From CAIQQQ01 sp040399685 (GTDB taxonomy: Bacteria; Pseudomonadota; Alphaproteobacteria; Acetobacterales; Acetobacteraceae): a stretch of 64,000 nt of DNA. The position numbers were made by a program, and so were the translations under genes. The notes under the pieces were generated by a model. The model saw only the letters and a list, made by a program, of their open reading frames with translations. It had not been told where the DNA came from and searched no databases. Position 1 is the first letter of the stretch, and the number at the start of each line of letters is the position of its first letter. Positions 35,339-44,406 of this stretch are shown here, in pieces. The stretch spans positions 1 through 64,000 of the forward strand of contig JBBART010000020.1 in NCBI GenBank assembly GCA_040399685.1, given 5' to 3'.

Positions 35339-36104
35339 GATAGGCCTCCACGACTGAGGGTTCGCGCACCACGGCATCGGGCGTGCCGTCGGCGATGATC
35401 GCGCCACGGCTCAGCACCACCAGCCGGTGGCACAGCGCCTTCATGGCATCGAGATTGTGTTCGACGACGAGGAAGGTGATGCCCTGTTCCTGGTTGGCGC
35501 GGCGGATGTTCTCCATCATCCGGTCGATCAGGACGGGGTTCACGCCGGCCATCGGCTCATCCAGCAGAATGACCCTTGGTTGCGGCATCAGCATCGAGGC
35601 GAATTGCAGCAATTTCTGCTGGCCGAACGAGATCTTGCCGGCCGGGGCGTGGCGCATATGGGCCAGACCCACCATGTCCAGCAGATGCCCGGCCTGTTCG
35701 CGCAGCGTGCGCACCCGGCGCCAGCTGGCAGGCCCGATGCCGAAGGTGGAGGCCATGCCTGGAAAGCCGACCATCTGCCCGGCGAGCACCAGATTGTCTT
35801 CCACGCTCAGCGCCTTGAAGACCACGGCCTTCTGAAAGCTGCGGATCACCCGCGCCTCGCGGACGATGCGGTGCATCTCCCAGCCGGTGATGTCCATCCC
35901 GTGCGCGAACACGCGCCCGGCATTGGCGGTTTGCAGTCCGGTGCAGCAATCGAACAAGGTGGACTTGCCCGACCCGTTCGGCCCGGTGAGGCCGCAGATC
36001 TCGCCGGCATGGATGTCCAGGTTCACGCCGTCGACGGCTGTGATGTAGCCGAAGCGTTTCTCGATGCCGCGCACGGACAGGGCGGCGTTGGGATCAGGTG
36101 GCAT
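35328..36104 (-). CDS. livG: Branched-chain-type ABC transporter ATPase (LivG)
   Basis: 258 residues. Walker A is GPNGSGKSTLFDC, followed by a Q-loop in IRSFQKAVVF. The signature is the LivG-type degenerate form ISFGQQKLLQFA, and Walker B is RVILLDEPMAGV. It starts 11 bases inside the end of livM. As with LivF it is a cytoplasmic ATPase of the high-affinity amino-acid (HAAT) type, which also moves amides and urea. Confidence 0.93.
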   Translation of the reverse strand: MPPDPNAALSVRGIEKRFGYITAVDGVNLDIHAGEICGLTGPNGSGKSTLFDCCTGLQTANAGRVFAHGMDITGWEMHRIVREARVIRSFQKAVVFKALSVEDNLVLAGQMVGFPGMASTFGIGPASWRRVRTLREQAGHLLDMVGLAHMRHAPAGKISFGQQKLLQFASMLMPQPRVILLDEPMAGVNPVLIDRMMENIRRANQEQGITFLVVEHNLDAMKALCHRLVVLSRGAIIADGTPDAVVREPSVVEAYLAG

Positions 36105-37122
36105 TGGCGACCTCCTTTGCCGGACTTGTGCCGATTTTGCGCATCACCAAAGGCAGCAGGCCTTCGGGACAGGCGAACACGATCACCACCAGCAGCACGC
36201 CATAGGCGATCATGCGGATGTCCGGTGCGATCCGCAGGGCTTCCGACAGGGCCACGAACATGAAGCTGCCGAGGATGACGCCGCCCACGGTGCCCACGCC
36301 GCCGCCGAGCACGATCACCAGCAATGTGTTGGCGTAGAACGGGTCGAACACGGTGGGGGAAATCACGGTGAAGTAATGAACATAGAAGCTGCCGCCGGCG
36401 CCGGCGAACACGGCACTGAGGGCGAAGGCGATCATGCGATAATGCCAGGTGGGCGTGCCCACCGATGCCGCCAGCGTCTCGTCCTCACGGATCGCGATCA
36501 TGTAGCGCCCGGCGGCGGAGGAGACGATGGCGATGAACGCCAGCACCGCCAGGATCGCGAGCATCAGCGCCAGGTAGTAATAGGACTTGATGTCGCTGAT
36601 CTCGAACCCGCCGTTCCACAGCGCGATGCGGGGCCGTGGCACGTTCGACAGGCCGAGATCGCCGCGCGTGACGCTGACCCAGTTCTTGGCGATGGTCTGC
36701 GCGATGACCGCGAAACCCAGTGTGCACATCACGAAGGAATAGCGACGCAGCCGCAGCGCCGGCACGCCGAGGGGAATGGCCACCAGCCCCGCCACCAAGC
36801 CGCCGGCTGCGATGTTCAACCAGAACGGCGTGCCGAAGCGCATGGCCAGCAGCGCCGAGGTGTAGGCGCCGATCCCGAAGAACGCCATCTGGGCAAACGA
36901 CAACATGCCTGCATAGCCATGGATGAGATTGAGCCCCAGCGCCGGCAGCAGGAAAACCATGGACACGATCAGCGCATGGACCTGGTATTCGCTGGCCACC
37001 AGCGGCGCTGCCGCCAATGCTGCCACCAGGGCGGCGAACCCCGCGATGCGCAGGCCGTGCTGCCGGTTGGCATAGACATAATTGCCATGGGTGTTGACCC
37101 CGTGGCTTGAAACGCTGGCCAT
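36094..37122 (-). CDS. livM: Branched-chain-type ABC transporter permease (LivM)
   Basis: 342 residues from ATG 37122. The frame continues upstream inside livH but without membrane sequence, so the shorter start is used. About eight to ten membrane segments: ALIVSMVFLLPALGLNLIHGYAGMLS contains the LivM-type GLNL..GYAG signature, and SFAQMAFFGIGAYTSALL, YSFVMCTLGFAVIAQTI and GVILGSFMFVALSEALR follow. It forms the channel with LivH, whose gene overlaps its start (ATGA). Confidence 0.93.
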   Translation of the reverse strand: MASVSSHGVNTHGNYVYANRQHGLRIAGFAALVAALAAAPLVASEYQVHALIVSMVFLLPALGLNLIHGYAGMLSFAQMAFFGIGAYTSALLAMRFGTPFWLNIAAGGLVAGLVAIPLGVPALRLRRYSFVMCTLGFAVIAQTIAKNWVSVTRGDLGLSNVPRPRIALWNGGFEISDIKSYYYLALMLAILAVLAFIAIVSSAAGRYMIAIREDETLAASVGTPTWHYRMIAFALSAVFAGAGGSFYVHYFTVISPTVFDPFYANTLLVIVLGGGVGTVGGVILGSFMFVALSEALRIAPDIRMIAYGVLLVVIVFACPEGLLPLVMRKIGTSPAKEVANAT

Positions 37123-37985
37123 CAGAACCGCTCCCGCTTGCTGAACAATCCACCGGGCAGGAACGTCAGCACCACAATCAGCGCGGTGAACGCCACGCCG
37201 TCGCGGAACTGAAGGCCGAGATAGGTGGCCACCACACTTTCGGTCAGCGCCAGCAGCCAGGCGGCGAGCAAGGTGCCGCTGACGTTGCCGACGCCGCCGA
37301 TGACGATGATGGCAAACGTCTTCACCGTGATGGACGTGCCCATGCCGCCATACAGGCTCACCGTCACCGGCGCTGTCAGCACGCCGGACAGGGCGGCCAG
37401 GGTGCAGCCGAGCACGAAGGTGCCGACCACAACCCGCGGCACATCCACGCCCACCACGTTGCAGGCCTCGATGTTCTGCGCCACGGCCCGCATCGTCTTG
37501 CCGAAGCGCGTCTTGCGGACCACGAGTTCGAGGGCCGCAAAGATCAGCAGCGACGCCACCACGATCAGGATGCGCTGCTGGGACAGGCTGACGCTGCCGA
37601 TCTCCACCGGCTCGATCCAGCCGCCGTCGAACATCTTGTAGGTGCCGCCGAAGATCAGGATGACGGTGTTCTGCAAAATGAGCGAAACACCCAGCGTGGC
37701 CACCACGCCGATCTGGAACGGCGCGTCGATCAACCGCCGCATCACCAGCAATCCGATTGCCAGCGCGATGGCTGCCACCACCGCCAGCGCCAGCGGGATG
37801 GAGACGATGTACGGCAGATCGAACGTCTCGATCCCCCACCATGAGGCGAAGGTGCCCATCATGTAGTATTCGCCATGGGCAAAGTTGATCGCCCGCAGAA
37901 CGCCGAAGATGATGGTCATGCCGACCGCCACCAACGCATAGACCGACCCTGCGGTGATCCCGTTGACCAGAACGTCCATCAACAT
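37122..37985 (-). CDS. livH: Branched-chain-type ABC transporter permease (LivH)
   Basis: 287 residues from ATG 37985 (ATG 37979 is close behind); a frame extending to 38501 is the shadow of the binding-protein gene. VNGITAGSVYALVAVGMTII and FGVLRAINFAHGEYYMMG carry the conserved LivH NFAHGE motif; ILQNTVILIFGG and TVKTFAIIVIGGVGNVSGTL complete the family pattern. It lies 34 bases after the binding-protein gene. Confidence 0.93.
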   Translation of the reverse strand: MLMDVLVNGITAGSVYALVAVGMTIIFGVLRAINFAHGEYYMMGTFASWWGIETFDLPYIVSIPLALAVVAAIALAIGLLVMRRLIDAPFQIGVVATLGVSLILQNTVILIFGGTYKMFDGGWIEPVEIGSVSLSQQRILIVVASLLIFAALELVVRKTRFGKTMRAVAQNIEACNVVGVDVPRVVVGTFVLGCTLAALSGVLTAPVTVSLYGGMGTSITVKTFAIIVIGGVGNVSGTLLAAWLLALTESVVATYLGLQFRDGVAFTALIVVLTFLPGGLFSKRERF

Positions 37986-38019
37986 GGCGCGACACCCGTT
38001 GTTATGGTGGGGGAGTGCC

Positions 38020-39210
38020 TCATGCCGGGTATTCGACTTTGGCGGTGAAGGCGCCTTTTTCGATGGCTTTGCCGCCCTCGACCTCATAGATGAACATCGG
38101 CAGTTCGGCCTGGTGATGGTCATCAAAGCGTACGCGGCCGGTGGCGCCGTCGTAGTCGATCTTCTCAAGCGCGGCGCGCAGGGCTTCCGTCTCGGTGGAA
38201 CCGGCGGCCTTGGCGGCGGCGGCCAGCAAATACACAGCTTCCCAATGCGTGTAGGCGTGCACGTTCGGCACTTCCTTGGCGCCATAGGCGGCGGCGTAGT
38301 CGGCGACGAATTTCTGGCTGCGCGGGCTTGCCAGATCCGGCGACCATGCGGCCGCCTCAACCGCCCCGTTGAGCACGGACGGCGCCACCTTGATGGTGTC
38401 GGGGTAGGTGAACTCGCCATTGCCCAGAAGCGTGACCTTGCCGGCCATGCCGACTTCGAGCATCTGGCGCACGATGAGGCGGGTGGAGTCCGGCAGGCCA
38501 TACATCAGGATGCCCTGCACGTTGCGCGACTTGATGCGCGACAGAACCGGACGGAAATCGGTCTCGTCGTCCTTGTAATAATCCTCGCTCAGGATCTCGC
38601 CCTTGTAGGTCGGCAGGTATTTCTTGGAGAATGCGATGGCGCCGCGGCCATAGTCGTTGTCCACCGACAGCACGGCGTAGCGGGTGATGTTCTTCTTCTC
38701 GGCGCCGTATTGCAGAATGACCTTGGCGCGCAATTCATCGGTCGGATACGAGCGGAACGACCATTTATAGCCGCCGACACCGGCCTTGTAGGTGATGTCC
38801 GGGTTGGACGAGGCGCCGTTGAGCAGGATGACCTTCGCGGCTTCAACCACGGGCTGCAGGGCGATGGTGGCCGAGCTTGCGATATCGCCCAGGATCACCT
38901 TCACGCCGTCTCGCGAGATCAGCTTGCGGGCGGCCGAGACGGCTTCCACCGGGGTGCCCTGGCTGTCGCCGCGCAGCAACTCGATCGGTGCGCCGTTGAC
39001 GCCGCCGGCCGCGTTGATTTGCTTGATGGCCAGTTCGGCGCCGTGCGAGGCAAACCCGCCCCAGCGGGCCGACGGTCCGCTCAACGGCACAACCAAACCG
39101 ATGCGCAACGGCCCGCCGGTGGTTTGCGCCAGGGCGGGGGAAATGCGACTTGCAAGGGGGACAATTGTTGCCGCGAGGGCAACAAGCTGGCGGCGGGTCA
39201 TCGTCGGCAT
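38020..39210 (-). CDS. livK: Branched-chain amino-acid/amide-type ABC solute-binding protein (LivK-like)
   Basis: 396 residues. A twin-Arg-like start (MPTMTRRQLVALAATIVPL) and an SPALAQ cleavage site lead to GPLRIGLVVPLSGPSARWGG, the typical family opening, then ELAIKQINAAGGVNGAPIEL. It binds a solute in the periplasm and heads the operon that contains livHMGF, hyuAB, SDR, aminotransferase and aldolase genes. The solute is thus probably a compound with an amide or lactam ring. The divergent LysR gene at 39362 is the natural regulator. Confidence 0.93.
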   Translation of the reverse strand: MPTMTRRQLVALAATIVPLASRISPALAQTTGGPLRIGLVVPLSGPSARWGGFASHGAELAIKQINAAGGVNGAPIELLRGDSQGTPVEAVSAARKLISRDGVKVILGDIASSATIALQPVVEAAKVILLNGASSNPDITYKAGVGGYKWSFRSYPTDELRAKVILQYGAEKKNITRYAVLSVDNDYGRGAIAFSKKYLPTYKGEILSEDYYKDDETDFRPVLSRIKSRNVQGILMYGLPDSTRLIVRQMLEVGMAGKVTLLGNGEFTYPDTIKVAPSVLNGAVEAAAWSPDLASPRSQKFVADYAAAYGAKEVPNVHAYTHWEAVYLLAAAAKAAGSTETEALRAALEKIDYDGATGRVRFDDHHQAELPMFIYEVEGGKAIEKGAFTAKVEYPA

Positions 39211-39284
39211 GTTCTATGCTCCTTCGCGGACTGCCGCCTTTAGCCATGTGGCCATCGCGGGTCAGTCCCGTGTATCGCGAGACG

Positions 39285-39346
39285 CTAGAAGTTGGTTTTC
39301 TCTACCGCAAAGACGGATATGATCTGCGGCTATAGAAAGCTTCTAT
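39285..39346. promoter_or_regulatory. Two candidate LysR-binding sites upstream of livK
   Basis: TAGAA-x-TTCTCTA (39286-39304) and ATAGAA-AGC-TTCTAT (39332-39346) are inverted repeats sharing the half-site TAGAA/TTCTA, between livK (start 39210) and the divergent LysR gene (39362). The spacing and motif fit LysR activation and autoregulation; assignment is inference. Confidence 0.5.
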
Positions 39347-39361
39347 GGGTTGGGAGGCCGC

Positions 39362-40330
39362 ATGGATCTGCGCAGGCTGGTGTTTTTGATGCGTGTGATC
39401 GATTCCGGCAGCATCACGCGCGCGGCGGAGTCATTGCGAATTGCGCAACCCGCCCTCAGCCAGCATTTGCTGGTGCTGGAGCGGCAATTCGGCACGCCCC
39501 TGCTGTTGCGCGGAAAATACGGCGTTGTCGCCACGCCCGCCGGGAAGGTTGTCTATCGCCATGCGCGCATTCTGGAGCGGCAGATGGCCCAGGCGGTGGC
39601 GGAGGTTCGGGTTCTGTCGGGTGAACCGGCCGGCCGGGTGACGATCGGCATTGCCCCGCACAGTCCGGCCCGGCTGTTGATTCTGCCGCTGCTCGCCCAG
39701 GTTCGGCAACAATTTCCCGACATCCTGCTGCATGTGAACGAAAACTTCGAAGGCATTCTGGCCAACGACCTGCTGTTGGAACGGATGGACATGGCTTTCA
39801 CCTACGAGATCGTCCCGCGGCCGGGGTTGCGCTACGAAAAGCTGTTTTCCGAGCCGCTCTGCCTGGTCGGGCAGGCGCATGTGCTGGGGGAGCATGACAC
39901 CTGGGACAGTGTTCCCCTCCTGCTGCCGGGCGCCACGCACGCCGTTCGCCAACTGGCCGAGGCGATCTTCGCGGCGGCGCAGCTTCGCCCGCGTCTGGTG
40001 GCCGAGATTGAATCGTTCGAAACACTGGCGAACGCGGCGCGCATGGGGGTGGGCGCCATCGTGCTGCCGCGCTCGGTGGCATTGTCGTTGGCGGAGCGGG
40101 ACGGCTTGCGCGTGCGCGAATTTGGCGGACCGGACGCCCGCATCACGCTGTCCCTCTGCATGGCGGGGCAGGATGAGCCCTCCGCCGCCATTCGCGCGGT
40201 GCATGGCATGGCCCGGGAACTGGGGCAGAACATTCCCGGTGGGCTTATGTCCGTATCGTCCGGGCCGGCACCGGCCGCACCCCGTTCCAGCTCTCGCGCG
40301 CCAGCCGTTCGCGCACCAGATCGCGGATGA
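39362..40330 (+). CDS. LysR-family regulator, divergent from livK
   Basis: 322 residues from ATG 39362, with GGGAGG upstream (ATG 39350 is less likely). The HTH is LRRLVFLMRVIDSGSITRAAE, QPALSQHLLVLERQFGTPLLLR. The ligand domain follows (RVTIGIAPHSPARLLILPLL). Orientation and the paired inverted repeats argue that it controls the 28-39 kb operon. The C-terminal tail (~25 residues, Ser/Ala/Arg-rich) overlaps the end of the next LysR gene by 86 bases, convergently. Confidence 0.92.
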   Translation: MDLRRLVFLMRVIDSGSITRAAESLRIAQPALSQHLLVLERQFGTPLLLRGKYGVVATPAGKVVYRHARILERQMAQAVAEVRVLSGEPAGRVTIGIAPHSPARLLILPLLAQVRQQFPDILLHVNENFEGILANDLLLERMDMAFTYEIVPRPGLRYEKLFSEPLCLVGQAHVLGEHDTWDSVPLLLPGATHAVRQLAEAIFAAAQLRPRLVAEIESFETLANAARMGVGAIVLPRSVALSLAERDGLRVREFGGPDARITLSLCMAGQDEPSAAIRAVHGMARELGQNIPGGLMSVSSGPAPAAPRSSSRAPAVRAPDRG

Positions 40331-41201
40331 CATGCCCCAGGCTTTCGATCGCGGGGGTGATCGGGAGGTGGTCCGACACGCACAGTGACACGGTCGCCTC
40401 GATGCTGCCGGAGCCAATGGGAAACGCGTTCAACGTGCCTGCCGCCATTTCTGCCTCCAGCGCCGAGCGTGGCAGGATCGCGATGCCGAGGCCCTGATGC
40501 AGCGCATCGGCCAGGCCGGCCAGCGAGTCGATCTCGGCGACGACATGGGGGGCGAAGCCTTGCCCCGCGCACGCCTGCTCAATGATCGGGCGCAGGAAAT
40601 GCACCGCGCTGGGCAGGATGAAATTCTCGTCCTGCAGGCTGGCGATGGGCACCCGGCCGTCTAGCTGGCTGGGTTGGAAGTCCGTCGGTGCGATCAGGAA
40701 GAGTTCTTCGTGGAACAAGGGCTCGAAGTGCACGCCATGCACCGGGCCGGCGCCGTAGATCAGGGCCAGGTCGATGCGTCCGCTCATGATCGCCTCGCTC
40801 AGGATTCCGGCGAAATTGTCGTTCAGCCGCAGCTGAAGTTCTGGATGGCGTTCCAGCATCCTTTGCAGCACCGGCAGCGCCAATGTGGCTGCGGCGCCGC
40901 AGGTGGCGAGGCCGAGCGACACATGCCCGATGCCCATCACGTCGGCATTTCGCACGTCCTGTTCCGCCTGGTGCAGTTGTCGGCCCAGCAGTTGCGCATG
41001 CCGATAGAGCACGCGGCCGGCTTCCGTCACCATCACGCTGCGTCCGCCGCGCACCAGCAACGACCGGCCCAGATGTGTCTCGAGCGAGGTGATCTGCTGG
41101 CTGAGCGTTGGCTGCGTGATGCCGAGGTCGACGGCGGCCTTTGAAAACGAGCCGCAGTCAGCAACGGCGATGAAATACGCCAGCTTTCTGGGATTCAACA
41201 T
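40245..41201 (-). CDS. LysR-family regulator
   Basis: 318 residues from ATG 41201 (ATG 41222 also in frame). HTH: RKLAYFIAVADCGSFSKAAV, TQPTLSQQITSLETHLGRSLL. The ligand domain is a normal two-lobe type, with LSLGLATCGAAATLALP marking the first strand. It lies between two other LysR genes, so its target is not obvious; its 3' end overlaps the previous LysR gene convergently. Confidence 0.9.
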   Translation of the reverse strand: MLNPRKLAYFIAVADCGSFSKAAVDLGITQPTLSQQITSLETHLGRSLLVRGGRSVMVTEAGRVLYRHAQLLGRQLHQAEQDVRNADVMGIGHVSLGLATCGAAATLALPVLQRMLERHPELQLRLNDNFAGILSEAIMSGRIDLALIYGAGPVHGVHFEPLFHEELFLIAPTDFQPSQLDGRVPIASLQDENFILPSAVHFLRPIIEQACAGQGFAPHVVAEIDSLAGLADALHQGLGIAILPRSALEAEMAAGTLNAFPIGSGSIEATVSLCVSDHLPITPAIESLGHVIRDLVRERLARESWNGVRPVPARTIRT

Positions 41202-41299
41202 CGGTTGATATTTTCGATACATGGGGGCGTGCGGGTTTGCTGCGTCATGGCGTTACCGGACCTCATTCATGCAAGGTTGCGCCATTCGCACAGCGCCGA

Positions 41300-42202
41300 T
41301 CAGGCCGCATTTTCCAGCCCGGCGGCCTGTTCAAGGATCCATGGTTCGAACAGCCGAACCAGCGGCATCAGCCGCTTTGACGGCCGATACGCCAGATAGT
41401 AGGCCCCGGCGGTTGCGGCGCGGAAGGCAAGCGGGGCGATCAGGCGGCCAGACCGCAATTCGTCCTCCACGAACGCATGCTGTGCCATCACGATGCCAAG
41501 CTGGTCGACCGCCGCCTGATAGGCCAGGGCCGAATTCTCGAATTTCAGGCCGCTGTTGCCGTCAACATTCTGGGCCCCCGCCGCGCGCGCCCAGATGGGC
41601 CAGTCGTCCGGGCGGTGCAGTGAGCACAGCAGCACATGCTGGCTGAGATCGTCCGGCGTGCGCGGTGCGGCGTGTGTGCGGAACAGGCCGGGGCTGCACA
41701 CCGGCAACAGAACCTCGCCGAACAGCCGCCGGCATGTGCAGCCGGGCAGGGGGGCTGTTCCCCAGTGAATTGCGACATCGATGTCTTCCCGGTCGAAATC
41801 GACGGTGTTGTGCGATGTCGTGATCTGCACGTCGATCTGCCGGTTGCGGGCGTGGAAATGCGCCAGCCGTGGGACCAGCCACCGGATGGCGAAGGTCGGG
41901 GGCAGCTTGAGCCGCAGGATGTTCGCGGCCGGACGGTCGCGCAGCCGCCTGGTCTGCGCCTCAACCTGATCCAGCGCGGTCGCCAGAACGGCGGCGTAGG
42001 CGGCCCCCTCTGGTGTCAGTTCTATGCCACGGCGAAGGCGGTGGCACAGTTCCATGCCCATCCAGTCTTCCAGCAACTGCACGTGCCGGCTGACAGCCCC
42101 TTGGGTGACCGACAATTCAAGGGCTGCGCGGGTCAGGCTGCCATGGCGGGCAGCAGCCTCGAAGGCGCGCAGCGAATTCAGTGGCGGCAGAACACGACCC
42201 AT
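41300..42202 (-). CDS. LysR-family regulator, GcvA-like
   Basis: 300 residues. PPLNSLRAFEAAARHGSLTR, AALELSVTQGAVSRHVQLLE is the GcvA-type HTH, and LRLKLPPTFAIRWLVPRL the conserved ligand-domain start. It is divergent from the aconitase-type operon at 42350 across a 147-base gap and is its likely regulator. Confidence 0.92.
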   Translation of the reverse strand: MGRVLPPLNSLRAFEAAARHGSLTRAALELSVTQGAVSRHVQLLEDWMGMELCHRLRRGIELTPEGAAYAAVLATALDQVEAQTRRLRDRPAANILRLKLPPTFAIRWLVPRLAHFHARNRQIDVQITTSHNTVDFDREDIDVAIHWGTAPLPGCTCRRLFGEVLLPVCSPGLFRTHAAPRTPDDLSQHVLLCSLHRPDDWPIWARAAGAQNVDGNSGLKFENSALAYQAAVDQLGIVMAQHAFVEDELRSGRLIAPLAFRAATAGAYYLAYRPSKRLMPLVRLFEPWILEQAAGLENAA

Positions 42203-42349
42203 CAGACCTCAGCTTTCCTCAGAACAGATCAGCTATTTATCCTGTAATCTTCTGGACGCCTCGCCTAGCCTTGCTCTCAAGAAATCGGAGATACGGGTGA
42301 ACGGCGTTGCCGTCGCCCTGACACCAACCGATCACCGAGAGGAAAACGC

Positions 42350-43780
42350 ATGCAAGGGGCTTTGGGCGCAGCACCGCCATTGTCGGTCTTCGAGAAAATC
42401 TGGAACGCCCATCTGGTGACCCAGATGGATGATGGGCGCGACCTGATCTTTGTGGACCGCCATGTGCTGCAGGAAACCACCTCCGCACAGGCCTTTGACG
42501 GGCTGAGCCGCGCCGGTCGCACGGTGCGCCATCCTGAACTGACGGTGGCCACCCAGGACCACATCGTCTCCACGGCGCCGGGGCGTGACGAAGATACCAA
42601 TCCGGGTGGGCTGGAGTTGCTGCGCTTGATGCGCGCCAACGCCTTTGCCCATCGCATTCGGCATTTCGGCGTCGATGATATCCGCCAAGGCATCGTCCAC
42701 GTGATCGGGCCGGAACTGGGGCTGGCGTTGCCGGGCTGTATCCTGGCGTGCGGTGACAGCCACACGTCAACGGTCGGCGGCCTCGGCGCGCTGGGCATCG
42801 GGATCGGCACCAGCGAGGTGGAACACGTGCTGGCCACCCAAACCCTCGCGCTGGCGCGGCCCCGCACGATGCGCATTCGCTATGACGGCGTACTGGGGAA
42901 GGGCGTGACGGCGAAGGATGTTATTCTCTATACGGCCGGACAGTTCGGCATCGCCATCGGGCAGGGCTTTGCGATTGAATATGCCGGCTCTGCCATCCGC
43001 GCGCTGCCGATCGAGGCGCGGTTGACCTTGTGCAACATGTCGATCGAGATCGGCGCCCGGTTGGGTCTGGTGGCCCCCGACGATGCCGCCACGGACTATG
43101 TGCGCGGACGGGCGTTCAGCCCTGCCGGTGACGCGTTGGCTCTTGCCGCGGCCCGGTGGAAGAGGCTGCGCAGCGACGGCGATGCCGTGTTCGAACGGGA
43201 TCTTTCGGTGGACTGCAACCGCATCGTACCGCAGGTCACCTGGGGCACCAGCCCGCAGGACGTCATCGGCGTGGATGAGTACGTGCCGGACCCCGGCAGC
43301 TTCGCCGATGCCAGGCGGCGAGATCTGGCGGCGGCGGCGGTGCGCTACATGGGACTCGTGCCCGGCAGCACGCTGGCAGGCCTTCCGATCGACATCGCAT
43401 TCATCGGGTCGTGCACGAATGGCCGCCTGTCCGATCTGCTGGAGGCTGCGGCGGTGGTGCGCGGCCAACAGGTGGCGCCAGGCGTGCGGGCCATGGTTGT
43501 GCCGGGTTCCACCGGGGTGCGTCTGGCCGCCGAGGCGCTTGGGTTGCACGAGGTGTTCCGCGCCGCCGGGTTTGAATGGCGCGATGCGGGCTGTTCGCTC
43601 TGCGTCAGCATCAACGAGGACATCGTGCCGCCGGGTGCGCGCTGCATCGCCACCAGCAACCGCAATTTCGAAAACCGGCAGGGGCCGCAAAGCCGGACGC
43701 ATCTGGCAAGCCCCGCCACGGTGGCGGCCTCGGCCTTGGCCGGCCGGATCGCCGATCCACGCCGGGGGCACGTCGCATGA
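42350..43780 (+). CDS. Aconitase-family large subunit (LeuC/DmdA-like hydratase)
   Basis: 476 residues, near the 3-isopropylmalate dehydratase large-subunit length. VFEKIWNAHLVTQ opens the LeuC family; CGDSHTSTVGGLGALGIGIG is conserved; the iron-sulfur cluster Cys lie in IGSCTNGRLSDLLE and GCSLCVSINEDI. It needs the small subunit encoded next (ATGA overlap). The lyase gene next in line makes leucine biosynthesis unlikely: no leuB or leuA is near. It more likely hydrates an unsaturated dicarboxylate such as a methylmaleate or dimethylmaleate-type compound, as DmdAB does in nicotinate fermentation. GAGAGG precedes the start. Confidence 0.9.
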   Translation: MQGALGAAPPLSVFEKIWNAHLVTQMDDGRDLIFVDRHVLQETTSAQAFDGLSRAGRTVRHPELTVATQDHIVSTAPGRDEDTNPGGLELLRLMRANAFAHRIRHFGVDDIRQGIVHVIGPELGLALPGCILACGDSHTSTVGGLGALGIGIGTSEVEHVLATQTLALARPRTMRIRYDGVLGKGVTAKDVILYTAGQFGIAIGQGFAIEYAGSAIRALPIEARLTLCNMSIEIGARLGLVAPDDAATDYVRGRAFSPAGDALALAAARWKRLRSDGDAVFERDLSVDCNRIVPQVTWGTSPQDVIGVDEYVPDPGSFADARRRDLAAAAVRYMGLVPGSTLAGLPIDIAFIGSCTNGRLSDLLEAAAVVRGQQVAPGVRAMVVPGSTGVRLAAEALGLHEVFRAAGFEWRDAGCSLCVSINEDIVPPGARCIATSNRNFENRQGPQSRTHLASPATVAASALAGRIADPRRGHVA

Positions 43781-44406
43781 GGGACAAATTCATCACGTTG
43801 GAGGGCGCCATGGCGCCCATGCCGCTCACCAACGTCAACACCGACGCGATCATCCCGTCGCCGTGGCTGCGGTTCGCCAACGTGGATCTGGGCCGTGGCC
43901 TGTTCGGGGCGCAGCGATATGATGCCGCCGGACAGGAACAGCCGGATTTCGTGCTGAACCGCCCGCCGTTCCGCAGCGCCCGCATTCTGCTGGCCGACGA
44001 GAATTTCGGCTGCGGCAGTTCCCGCGAAGCGGCGGTGTGGGCGCTGTCGCAATTCGGCATACGCTGCGTTCTGGCGCCGGCCTTCGCGGACATCTTCTAC
44101 GAGAACGCGTTTCGCAACGGCGTGCTCGCCGGCCTGATCACCCCGGCAACGCTGGCGGCCCTGCTCGACACGATTGGGCGCTACCCGGACAATCCGGTCT
44201 TTCAGGTGGACCTGCCGTCGTGCAGCGTGACCGGGCCGTACGGGGTGCGCCACGGCTTCACCGTGCCGGCGTCACGGGCTGCGGCCCTGATGCGGGGCGA
44301 CGACGAAATTGAAACCACCCTGCGTCACACCGACGCCATCACCGCCTTTCACGCCCGCGCACAGGCTGAGCAAGGCTGGCTTTACCCACAAGGCACCGCA
44401 TGTTGA
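43777..44406 (+). CDS. Aconitase-family small subunit (LeuD/DmdB-like)
   Basis: 209 residues from ATG 43777; the frame extending upstream to 43576 is not protein-like. PMPLTNVNTDAIIPSPWL and ENFGCGSSREAAVWALSQF are the conserved small-subunit blocks, with RHGFTVPASRAAALM near the C terminus. It forms the heterodimeric hydratase with the upstream gene product. Its 3' end overlaps the lyase gene by seven bases. Confidence 0.92.
   Translation: MRDKFITLEGAMAPMPLTNVNTDAIIPSPWLRFANVDLGRGLFGAQRYDAAGQEQPDFVLNRPPFRSARILLADENFGCGSSREAAVWALSQFGIRCVLAPAFADIFYENAFRNGVLAGLITPATLAALLDTIGRYPDNPVFQVDLPSCSVTGPYGVRHGFTVPASRAAALMRGDDEIETTLRHTDAITAFHARAQAEQGWLYPQGTAC

Noticed and set aside
42350..44406. Leucine biosynthesis leuCD
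   Set aside because: No leuA/leuB nearby, and the neighbours are a lyase gene and a dedicated importer, so a catabolic hydratase fits better; the fold itself is the same.
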